From: Alphaproteobacteria bacterium
GTDB lineage: Bacteria > Pseudomonadota > Alphaproteobacteria > Micavibrionales > UBA1664
DNA length: 6,935 nucleotides
Reading direction: 5' to 3'
Assembly: GCA_030427215.1 (NCBI GenBank)
Contig: JAUHXB010000064.1
Span: 1-6,935, forward strand
In this document: positions 1-4,966 of the stretch, piece after piece
Position numbering within the stretch: the first letter of the stretch is position 1
Layout: each line of letters opens with the position of its first letter
Made by a program: the position numbers and the translations under genes
The notes under the pieces: generated by a model
What the model was told of the DNA's origin: nothing
The model's database searches: none
The model's input: only the letters and a program-made list of their open reading frames with translations

Positions 1-300
1 ATTTTTTTGACGGGCCGTTAAATCATCCTTACGCGGGGCAACGTTATTATAAATAATAAGGTCGGATCCTAATGGTGAATTAATCGCCAGTTGCGCGGTT
101 AGAAATGCGTTTTCGACGCTGCTAAATGCTCTCACTGGTGTGACTTCGATGTGATAGCTTAGGAATTCGCCCTGTTCGAATTTCTCGGCTTGGATTGGCT
201 TGATTTGGTTATGAAGGCGGTCTTCCACTTCGGAAAAGGCCAAATCGCCTGATGCGCCGTAATCGGCCATTAAACGAATGTATTTTTGATTAAGTTTCAT
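1..300 (-). CDS. Unidentified protein, N-terminal 100 residues (cut by window edge)
   Basis: An open reading frame starts at an ATG at 300 and runs to position 1 without a stop, so only the N-terminal 100 residues are visible. It begins MKLNQKYIRLMADYGASGDL and ends with a segment reading NNVAPRKDD at residues 88-96. There is no signal peptide or membrane segment. The start lies 25 bp after the stop of the deacetylase gene on the same strand, with a weak purine-rich AAGAAG about 8 bases upstream, so it is probably the third gene of the kinase-deacetylase operon. The pattern of an early D-Y-G, an AQLA helix and a late N-V-A-P motif faintly recalls the N-terminal domain of S-adenosyl-L-methionine hydroxide adenosyltransferases (DUF62), where the corresponding motifs are TDFG and VDPGVG. 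That resemblance is from memory and weak, so no function is assigned. Confidence 0.75.
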   Translation of the reverse strand, partial: MKLNQKYIRLMADYGASGDLAFSEVEDRLHNQIKPIQAEKFEQGEFLSYHIEVTPVRAFSSVENAFLTAQLAINSPLGSDLIIYNNVAPRKDDLTARQKN

Positions 301-325
301 GTTTGCGTCTTCTTTGTTGTTATGT

Positions 326-1054
326 TTACCGGAAGGAAAGAAAGGTATAACCCTTTACGATCATATGATCAATGAGAGATTTAAATGTTTCAAAAGTTTC
401 ATCCTGATCATGGAAAATAAGCACATTTCCTTTATGATCTTTCATGTCTGAATAATCAATTTTGGTCTTTAAATCATCAATAGTTTTATAATCCCATTTG
501 CCTTTGTGACGGTCCGTCATCATCCAATCAAATGATGAATAAGTCATTAAACAATCGGCGGCGTTTTTAATTGACGCGTTTTGGTAATAGGGGTGAGTGC
601 ATTGGTCAAATGGCTGTACGTATCCTTTGTCATGCAGATAGTTTTGAATTTTTATAATGCGTGGGTCATCGTTAATATTGGCGTCCACAACATTATCAAA
701 ATGACGTTCGGCGGGGTTACCATCGCCACGATCCAAATAGGGAAAACGAAAATAATATCCTGTACGTTTCATGTTGGCATACGCGTACACGTCATTGATG
801 AATGCATCTGTCTTTTCAATCTCGGCGATGGATTCGTCATAGGACAGATCTCCAAATCGGGGATGAGAATATGAATGATTGCCAATGATATGACCGTGTT
901 TCACCGCGCGGATTAAACTGTCCATTCCATATTGTTCAATCATATCACCACGAACAAAGAGAAGGGCTTGGATTTTGCGTTCATCCAAAAAATCGATCAT
1001 CGCATCGGTGTATGGCGATGGGGAATCATCAATGGTCAGGTAACAAGACGTCAT
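326..1054 (-). CDS. NodB-type polysaccharide deacetylase family protein
   Basis: This 242-residue protein matches the NodB homology domain (carbohydrate esterase family 4), metal-dependent enzymes that remove acetyl groups from N- or O-acetylated sugars. The five motifs appear in order: TIDDSP at residues 7-12 (D9 the expected base, D10 metal ligand), the H-x-x-x-H metal pair H60/H64 in NHSYSHP, RFPY at 103-106, FDW at 175-177, and LIFHD at 212-216 (H215). Motif 1 has serine where TFDDG usually has glycine. No signal peptide or transmembrane segment precedes motif 1, so the protein looks cytoplasmic, whereas many family members are exported. Its ATG overlaps the stop of the sugar kinase gene in an ATGA, implying translational coupling. 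The substrate cannot be read from the sequence; the pairing with a sugar kinase hints at a small amino-sugar compound, which is inference. Confidence 0.88.
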   Translation of the reverse strand: MTSCYLTIDDSPSPYTDAMIDFLDERKIQALLFVRGDMIEQYGMDSLIRAVKHGHIIGNHSYSHPRFGDLSYDESIAEIEKTDAFINDVYAYANMKRTGYYFRFPYLDRGDGNPAERHFDNVVDANINDDPRIIKIQNYLHDKGYVQPFDQCTHPYYQNASIKNAADCLMTYSSFDWMMTDRHKGKWDYKTIDDLKTKIDYSDMKDHKGNVLIFHDQDETFETFKSLIDHMIVKGYTFLSFR

Positions 1055-1986
1055 GGCAATGTCGTCAATCCCAATAACGGTAATTCATTATGCAGGACAT
1101 AATTGACGGATGTGCTGTTCAATCGATCATTCACAACGGGCAACATTGGTGGTCGAAAATATGTTTCAAATGCATCCCAATTTGCGAGGTCATGTTTAAT
1201 TAAATTATCAATCACACCACCAGTTAAATAAATGCCACCGTAAAATCCAGTCACGCTGACGATATTGTGCGCGTACAGCCCCAAAAATTCAAAAAATAGT
1301 CGGATGGTCTCAGGGTTATTTTTCAAATCCTGCATAAAGTCATCGGGCGAAAGGTGAGTGTTTGATTGTCCAGAGATGCATTCTGCAATCGCCCTTAACC
1401 CGCGACCACTGACAAAATCTTCCATGATGAGGGATAGGTTTTTGTCCTTACGGTTGCGGATAAAGGTTTCAATTTTGCGCTGGTCTTCGGTCACAGTCGT
1501 TGGTAGTGAGTGACCATCTGTAAATGTTGAAACAAAGTCATCAGTGACTAAAGCATGCAAGGCCCCTGTTCCAATAGAAATAAGGATTTTTCTATCGTTG
1601 ATCGGAGGTGTCGTATTCGACAATATTTCTTTAATTCTATCTTTGTCTAGGGCTCTTAGGCCTAAACCACCAGCCTCGGAGTCCATTTTATGAATGATTT
1701 TATTCCAATTGAAATGGGATTGAAGGGCATCCATATTAATTTTGTAAGCATGTTCCCCTTTGAATTTATTATATCCGATGATGGGTCCAACAGGCATTAA
1801 GGCCGTTGCAAAATAAAAAAGATGATAGGTTTTTTGTGTTTCATTTATATAGGTTTGAACAATATCTTCAAAGGATGAAAAATCATTTAATCGATATTTT
1901 TTGAAACCGGCATATTCACCCTGTTTGATATAACGCGCAAACCGCGCGTGCGTTCCACCCATATCACAAAGAAGAATATTAGACAT
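1051..1986 (-). CDS. glk: Glucokinase-family sugar kinase (divergent)
   Basis: This 311-residue protein has the layout of the bacterial glucokinase family (PF02685), ATP-dependent kinases that convert glucose to glucose 6-phosphate; the E. coli enzyme has 321 residues. Visible landmarks are the phosphate-1 loop DMGGTHARFA (8-17), the catalytic aspartate region KMDSEAGGLGLRAL with D102, a shortened phosphate-2 loop SIGTGALHA (137-145), TDGH (156-159), EDFVSGRGL (189-197) with E189 matching the family glutamate, the adenosine motif IYLTGG (252-257) and a C-terminal LPLLGL. Compared with E. coli Glk, the asparagine before the catalytic aspartate is methionine (M101) and the glutamate of EGGH is threonine or aspartate. 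Glucose specificity is therefore not certain. It is the first gene of a minus-strand operon with a deacetylase. No Shine-Dalgarno precedes the ATG, and a TATAAT box ends eight bases upstream. Confidence 0.85.
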   Translation of the reverse strand: MSNILLCDMGGTHARFARYIKQGEYAGFKKYRLNDFSSFEDIVQTYINETQKTYHLFYFATALMPVGPIIGYNKFKGEHAYKINMDALQSHFNWNKIIHKMDSEAGGLGLRALDKDRIKEILSNTTPPINDRKILISIGTGALHALVTDDFVSTFTDGHSLPTTVTEDQRKIETFIRNRKDKNLSLIMEDFVSGRGLRAIAECISGQSNTHLSPDDFMQDLKNNPETIRLFFEFLGLYAHNIVSVTGFYGGIYLTGGVIDNLIKHDLANWDAFETYFRPPMLPVVNDRLNSTSVNYVLHNELPLLGLTTLP

Positions 1987-1994
1987 TTGTCTAA

Positions 1995-2000
1995 ATTATA
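1995..2000 (-). promoter_or_regulatory. Candidate -10 box (TATAAT) for the kinase operon
   Basis: The minus strand reads TATAAT followed by TTAGACAA and then the ATG of the kinase. With usual spacing, transcription would begin around 1988, giving a leader of about two bases. No good -35 hexamer is found 16-18 bases upstream, so the box rests on the perfect -10 match and the lack of a Shine-Dalgarno sequence. Confidence 0.45.
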
Positions 2001-2038
2001 GAATTTGATACATAAATCCACTCTTTTATCCATGATGC

Positions 2039-2067
2039 TTGCCATGATGAAACGCGCATGGTTTAAT
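2039..2067 (+). promoter_or_regulatory. Candidate sigma-70 type promoter for the NDUFA12 gene
   Basis: TTGCCA at 2039-2044 and TTTAAT at 2062-2067 are separated by exactly 17 bases, a good match to the housekeeping consensus. The predicted start near 2074 lies only about four bases before the ATG at 2078. The sequence before the ATG has no Shine-Dalgarno, so a near-leaderless mRNA is likely if this promoter is real. Confidence 0.5.
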
Positions 2068-2077
2068 ATCTTCTAAT

Positions 2078-2479
2078 ATGGCTAAATATAATATTTTTCA
2101 ATGGATCGTGGGTATTCAATCCCCTGTAACATTTCTGCTAAGATTGTGGGCGTGCGGAGAGCCAGTAGGAAAAGACCAATTTGGAAATCAATATTATCGT
2201 GCAAAACCACGCAAAAATTACAATCACGAACGTCGATGGGTTCGATATGCATCAGGCAATGTTGAGGCATCAGAGGTTCCGCCCGAATTTCATGGATGGC
2301 TACATCATCAAACAAATGATTTTCCAACAAAGGTTGCAGGATATCGAAAACCATGGCAAAAAGAGCATACACCAAATTTGACAGGAACAAATTTGGCATA
2401 CCAACCGCCTGGACACGAATTGCAAGGCGGGCAACGCAATCGCGCGACAGGCGATTACGAGGCATGGACACCGAATTAA
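2078..2479 (+). CDS. NDUFA12-like NADH:ubiquinone oxidoreductase accessory subunit
   Basis: This 133-residue protein belongs to the NDUFA12/B17.2 family (PF05071), a supernumerary subunit of complex I that binds the junction of the peripheral and membrane arms in mitochondria and alphaproteobacteria. The diagnostic block is clear: GKDQFGNQYYRA (31-42), NYNHERRWVRYA (47-58) and EASEVPPEFHGWLHH (63-77), followed by a basic, proline- and glycine-rich tail ending EAWTPN. No signal peptide or membrane helix is visible, as expected for a protein on the cytoplasmic face. It lies 25 bp upstream of mlaD on the same strand, and the order NDUFA12, MCE protein, DUF2155 is, from memory, common in alphaproteobacteria. 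The ATG is chosen because the family N-terminus fits and a promoter lies immediately upstream. An antisense open frame across it is a shadow. Confidence 0.95.
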   Translation: MAKYNIFQWIVGIQSPVTFLLRLWACGEPVGKDQFGNQYYRAKPRKNYNHERRWVRYASGNVEASEVPPEFHGWLHHQTNDFPTKVAGYRKPWQKEHTPNLTGTNLAYQPPGHELQGGQRNRATGDYEAWTPN

Positions 2480-2504
2480 GAACAACAAATTAAGATTTAT
2501 AGAT

Positions 2505-2963
2505 ATGAAACAAAACTCGATAGAAATTATTTTGGGCGCAATTGTTTTGGTTGTCGCAATCAGCTTTTTTATTTTTAGCAGTAGCACAGCCAATGTCGGA
2601 AAAGGGTCAGGCGGTTACAATGTAAACGCACAATTCACGGATATTGGATCATTAAGTGTTGGCGATGACGTTAAAATATCGGGCGTTACAATTGGATCAG
2701 TGGATTCAATTACTCTTGATCCTGTTTTGTATAACGCGGATGTCAAAATTGTGATTAATGATTCAATACAATTACCTTATGACACCTCTGCAAGAATAAG
2801 CAGCGAAGGATTGTTGGGGGGGAATTACATGGCCCTCGACGTTGGTGGCGATACTGAAATGTTGGAAGATGGTGACATTATCGCCATTACACAATCGGCC
2901 CAAAATTTAGAGCAATTATTAGGGCAATTCATATTCTCTCTTCAAGATACTCAAAAAGAATGA
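2505..2963 (+). CDS. mlaD: MlaD-type MCE domain lipid-transport protein
   Basis: This 152-residue protein has one N-terminal membrane helix (about residues 7-25) that anchors it in the inner membrane, followed by a single periplasmic MCE domain (about 37-115) and a short tail. The signature is easy to follow: G-x-x-V-x-x-S-G-V-x-I-G (53-64), LDP-x-x-Y-x-A (71-78), PYDTSA (91-96), SEGLLGGNY (100-108) and the closing LEDGD...TQSAQNLEQLLG (120-140). MlaD is the hexameric substrate-binding part of the MlaFEDB complex, which moves phospholipids between inner and outer membranes to keep outer-membrane asymmetry. The ATPase, permease and MlaC genes are not adjacent, so partners must lie elsewhere. 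It ends in an ATGA overlap with the DUF2155 gene. No clear Shine-Dalgarno precedes the ATG. Confidence 0.93.
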   Translation: MKQNSIEIILGAIVLVVAISFFIFSSSTANVGKGSGGYNVNAQFTDIGSLSVGDDVKISGVTIGSVDSITLDPVLYNADVKIVINDSIQLPYDTSARISSEGLLGGNYMALDVGGDTEMLEDGDIIAITQSAQNLEQLLGQFIFSLQDTQKE

Positions 2964-3511
2964 AAAGATTAGTCACGAAAGCTTTTATTTTCGTTTTTTT
3001 CGTTTGTTTGCCTATCCATGTCTACGCGCAATCGGCCCAGTTTAGTCCAAGCTTAGGCCAAATTATTCAAGAGCTTAGTGACAATGAAAACCCTCAAATT
3101 ATTGAGGATGATTTTGAAAGCGATTTGATCAATCCCGATTTTTTGATTGATGATGGTTTGATCTATGATGACTATACAAAAATTAAAGTTCGTATTTTGG
3201 ATAAAATCACTGCCGAAAGCAGAACCTTTGATTTAGATATTGAAAAAACGGTTGCCTATGGCGCATTGCGCATTCGTCCCATGACATGCAAAAAGACACC
3301 GCCAATCGAAGAGCCTGAAAGCGCTGGCTTTTTACAAATTTGGGAAAAAACGCATGAAGGACAAGATGAATGGATTTTTAGTGGATGGATGTTTGCATCT
3401 TCACCATCCCTTTCATCCATGGAACATCCTGTTTATGATATATGGGTTGAAGATTGCGGTGGTGATATCATCGCAACGACGGATATCATCACTGAACCGA
3501 AACTGGAATAA
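2960..3511 (+). CDS. DUF2155 domain-containing secreted protein
   Basis: This 183-residue protein starts with a typical signal peptide (MKRL, a hydrophobic core to residue 22, probable cleavage after VYA at 23), so it should be periplasmic or cell-surface. An acidic, low-complexity linker (about 41-71) precedes the DUF2155 domain (PF09923), recognised by ILDKITAES (79-87), GALRIRP (101-107), CKKTPPIEEPE (110-120), FSGWMFASSPSLSSMEHPVYD (from residue 140) and a second cysteine at 166. C110 and C166 may form a disulfide; this is inference. The molecular role of DUF2155 is not known to me. Its ATG overlaps the mlaD stop by 4 bp, suggesting coupled translation and perhaps a shared envelope role. 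Its last 23 bp overlap the end of the convergent DUF1150 gene. Confidence 0.93.
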   Translation: MKRLVTKAFIFVFFVCLPIHVYAQSAQFSPSLGQIIQELSDNENPQIIEDDFESDLINPDFLIDDGLIYDDYTKIKVRILDKITAESRTFDLDIEKTVAYGALRIRPMTCKKTPPIEEPESAGFLQIWEKTHEGQDEWIFSGWMFASSPSLSSMEHPVYDIWVEDCGGDIIATTDIITEPKLE

Positions 3512-3719
3512 GATGCTGTTCCAATGCAATTTTTTGAATGAGATTAATATCCTGCCCCGTTGCAATATGATCGCCTTTTGCCGTGTGTAGGGCATAGATG
3601 ATCTCGTCATTTTCACCATGGGTGATTTTAATGTATGACAGGCCACCATCACCCAGATCAAGGAATTCTTCCGGTGTCATGTTGGATAATTTTTCTGATA
3701 AATCACTATGCTCTTCCAT
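3489..3719 (-). CDS. DUF1150 family small protein
   Basis: This 76-residue acidic protein resembles the DUF1150 family (PF06620), a small alphaproteobacterial family often encoded next to Hsp20. Recognisable features are an N-terminal helix with MTPEEFLDLG (14-23), YIKIT (29-33) and ALHTAKGDHIATG (43-55). There is no signal peptide or membrane segment. The ATG sits one base after the Hsp20 stop, with a good Shine-Dalgarno (CGGAG, 3726-3730) lying inside the last Hsp20 codons, so both are probably translated from one mRNA. No biochemical function is known to me; co-occurrence with the small heat-shock protein suggests a stress or Hsp20-related role. The C-terminal codons overlap the end of the DUF2155 gene on the opposite strand. 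Confidence 0.88.
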   Translation of the reverse strand: MEEHSDLSEKLSNMTPEEFLDLGDGGLSYIKITHGENDEIIYALHTAKGDHIATGQDINLIQKIALEQHLIPVSVQ

Positions 3720-3720
3720 C

Positions 3721-4182
3721 TTATTCTCCGCTGTTTACATCAATAATATTATTAGATTGATCTGATTTTTTAGACGTTGAGATTTTAATTTTTTGAATTT
3801 GCGGTTCAGGAATAATGCGTTTCATATCAATATGTAATAACCCACTATCCAACGACGCGCCCGTCACTTCTATCCCATCGGCAAGCACAAAATTCCGTTG
3901 GAATTGCCGTGCGGCAATACCGCGGTGCAGGAAAACGCGTTGGTCATTATCATCTGTTTGTTTTCCACGAATAGCCAGTTGGTTATTTTCAATTTCAATA
4001 TCCAAATCATCCATGCGAAACCCGGCCACGGCCAATGTAATCCGCAAATGTGTTTCGGATACTTGTTCGATGTTATAAGGGGGATAGCCATCGGATGTTT
4101 TTTTTAAACGGTCAATTGTCCGCTCAAAATCGTCAAATCCTAAAAATAATGGACTATCAAATAAAGAAAGTCTTGTTGTCAT
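3721..4182 (-). CDS. Hsp20 / alpha-crystallin family small heat-shock protein (IbpA-like)
   Basis: This 153-residue small heat-shock protein acts as an ATP-independent holdase that keeps unfolding proteins soluble for DnaK/ClpB refolding. The N-terminal LFDSPLFLGFDDFERTIDRL (7-26) is typical of IbpA-like class A proteins. The alpha-crystallin domain spans about 34-124, with YNIEQ (36-40), LAVAGF (50-55) and the closing A-x-L-x-x-G-L-L motif (109-116). The C-terminal I-x-I motif IKI (132-134), which docks into a neighbouring subunit, is followed by a polar tail. The ATG at 4182 is preferred because AAGGAGA lies eight bases upstream. An in-frame TTG at 4212 would add ten residues but starts upstream of that Shine-Dalgarno. 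The leader is rich in hairpins, and the gene overlaps no neighbour, being one base from DUF1150. Confidence 0.96.
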   Translation of the reverse strand: MTTRLSLFDSPLFLGFDDFERTIDRLKKTSDGYPPYNIEQVSETHLRITLAVAGFRMDDLDIEIENNQLAIRGKQTDDNDQRVFLHRGIAARQFQRNFVLADGIEVTGASLDSGLLHIDMKRIIPEPQIQKIKISTSKKSDQSNNIIDVNSGE

Positions 4183-4190
4183 TTTACTGT

Positions 4191-4197
4191 TCTCCTT
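4191..4197 (-). promoter_or_regulatory. Shine-Dalgarno that sets the Hsp20 start
   Basis: The minus strand reads AAGGAGA, eight bases before the ATG at 4182. It is the strongest ribosome site in the window and rules in the shorter Hsp20 form. Its AAGG part can pair with CCTT upstream (see the possible thermometer hairpin). Confidence 0.85.
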
Positions 4198-4214
4198 ATC
4201 TAATATGATCAAGG
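4194..4214 (-). promoter_or_regulatory. Possible Shine-Dalgarno-masking hairpin (RNA thermometer-like) of hsp20
   Basis: In the mRNA, CCUUGAUC (4214-4207) can pair with GAUAAGG (4200-4194) across a six-base AUAUUA loop, leaving one bulged G. The stem covers half of the hsp20 Shine-Dalgarno. A short, bulged, AU-rich stem at this place is the design of ROSE and fourU thermometers, which control small heat-shock genes in many proteobacteria. The exact ROSE U-Y-G-C-U motif is not present (UUGAU is seen instead), so this is an inference from pairing and position. Confidence 0.45.
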
Positions 4215-4220
4215 TTGCTT

Positions 4221-4255
4221 TATATAAAGACCCTTTAAAAAGGCGTCTTTATATA
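4221..4255. repeat. Strong inverted repeat between the zinc-protein gene and hsp20
   Basis: TATATAAAGAC (4221-4231) and GTCTTTATATA (4245-4255) are perfect inverted copies. The middle adds CCTTT (4232-4236) and AAAGG (4239-4243), leaving a two-base loop and one unpaired C at 4244, so nearly the whole element can fold into one 16-pair hairpin. On the minus strand it would form the 5' stem of the hsp20 leader; its GC-containing core followed by TTTATAT could also act as a terminator for the zinc-protein gene. Confidence 0.7.
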
Positions 4256-4258
4256 AAT

Positions 4259-4288
4259 AGTATATACAAATATGATTTAAAAAATCAA
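4259..4288 (-). promoter_or_regulatory. Candidate promoter for hsp20-DUF1150
   Basis: The minus strand has TTGATT (4288-4283) and TATACT (4264-4259) separated by 18 bases, a fair housekeeping-type match. Its -35 begins two bases after the zinc-protein stop codon. The predicted start, about 4252, would give a leader of roughly 70 bases carrying both hairpins. I see no convincing heat-shock sigma (RpoH) promoter here. Confidence 0.35.
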
Positions 4289-4289
4289 T

Positions 4290-4493
4290 CTATTTCGATT
4301 TCACAAATCTGCGATCACAATATCCACATTCAACGAAGGCAGCCTGTTCAAATGTGTAATAGGTAATGGGATGTCCTAAAGATGGATGCCCGCCATCGCA
4401 CGCAACCTGATCCGTATTATGTGGAACCATAATTATTTCAGGATTAGCGGCAGGATTTTTGGCGGTTTTAATCGATAATGTCTTTGACGTCAT
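4290..4493 (-). CDS. zf-CHCC zinc-finger protein (NDUFS6-like)
   Basis: This 67-residue protein carries the zf-CHCC fold (PF10276), the same module as the C-terminal part of mitochondrial complex I subunit NDUFS6. The zinc ligands expected from the family are C32 in VACDGG, H41 in LGHP, and C56 and C59 in ECGYCDRRF. The spacing, and the family landmarks VACDGG, GHPITYY and the basic RRFV end, all fit. There is no membrane segment. NDUFS6 helps complete the peripheral arm of complex I, and bacterial homologues are found in alphaproteobacteria; that this copy binds complex I is inference from family and from the NDUFA12 gene nearby. It is the first gene on its strand here, 107 bp upstream of hsp20. 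Upstream, TATAGA lies four bases before the ATG and there is no Shine-Dalgarno. Confidence 0.93.
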   Translation of the reverse strand: MTSKTLSIKTAKNPAANPEIIMVPHNTDQVACDGGHPSLGHPITYYTFEQAAFVECGYCDRRFVKSK

Positions 4494-4546
4494 TTGATCT
4501 ATACTTTTGTTTTTTATTTATTGAAATTTAGGATATCATAATATTT

Positions 4547-4945
4547 ATGACGTTTCAGCCTGAATTTTATGATCACGAAATCGTACAACAATCGCCAGAC
4601 GATTATTATGAAATGACTTTGAATGCATATTCTGTGTTAAAGGCATGGTCATCGTCTTTATTTGCGCATGAATTGTTAAAATCAGATGGAACAATCAAAG
4701 ATCAAAGTGAGATGAGTGATGGGACCTTGGACAAATATATCACTGCGACAGAATTAATCAAAAAACAAGAATCTATCGCAAAACCAATTATTGGTGTTGG
4801 AATGATGGATGGTATTGAAATTGGTGTTGGTCGCGAAATTATTGCCGTTTGTCACCAAATGAACATCGATACAATTCCTGTGCAAATGCGTAAGGCCCAA
4901 CGCGCAGAGATTGAAAAACTTCTGCCCTCTGTACCTAATGATTAA
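4547..4945 (+). CDS. Unrecognised 132-residue protein upstream of fzlA
   Basis: I do not recognise a named family. The protein is soluble-looking, with no signal peptide or membrane helix. The N-terminal half (residues 8-45) looks helical and polar with YHD/DDYYEM-type acidic-aromatic stretches. Residues 80-118 form a striking, glycine-rich block, PIIGVGMMDGIEIGVGREII followed by H103 and IPVQMRKAQ, that has the look of a conserved functional core; the end is charged (EIEKLL). The start ATG diverges from the zinc-protein gene across 53 bp. AGG lies about 14 bases upstream, rather far for a Shine-Dalgarno. It lies 21 bp before fzlA on the same strand, so the two are probably cotranscribed. Codon use and composition match the neighbours, arguing for a genuine resident gene. 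Confidence 0.82.
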   Translation: MTFQPEFYDHEIVQQSPDDYYEMTLNAYSVLKAWSSSLFAHELLKSDGTIKDQSEMSDGTLDKYITATELIKKQESIAKPIIGVGMMDGIEIGVGREIIAVCHQMNIDTIPVQMRKAQRAEIEKLLPSVPND

Positions 4946-4966
4946 TTTCAGCTAAGGTTTTACTCA

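Noticed and set aside
581..874. Open frame of 97 codons on the plus strand inside the deacetylase gene
   Set aside because: The opposite strand encodes all five NodB motifs, and this frame shows only low-information hydrophobic sequence.
2082..2471. Open frame of 129 codons on the minus strand across the NDUFA12 gene
   Set aside because: It is fully antisense to a clearly recognised family member, has no family features and no ribosome site; it is a shadow frame.
3385..3420. Inverted ATGGATG / CATCCAT within the DUF2155 gene
   Set aside because: Seven bases with a 22-base loop inside conserved coding sequence is explained by codons for conserved residues.
4183..4212. Longer Hsp20 starting at an in-frame TTG at 4212
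   Set aside because: The strong Shine-Dalgarno AAGGAGA lies downstream of that TTG and correctly spaced for the ATG at 4182; the extra ten residues are not typical of the family.
4268..4288. Heat-shock sigma (RpoH) promoter upstream of hsp20
   Set aside because: A CATATTT resembling the -10 element is present, but the only TTG upstream is about 11 bases away, far short of the usual 17-18.
4498..4503. TATAGA as a leaderless promoter box for the zinc-protein gene
   Set aside because: It lies only four bases before the ATG, which would place the start inside the codon, and no -35 sequence matches at 16-18 bases.
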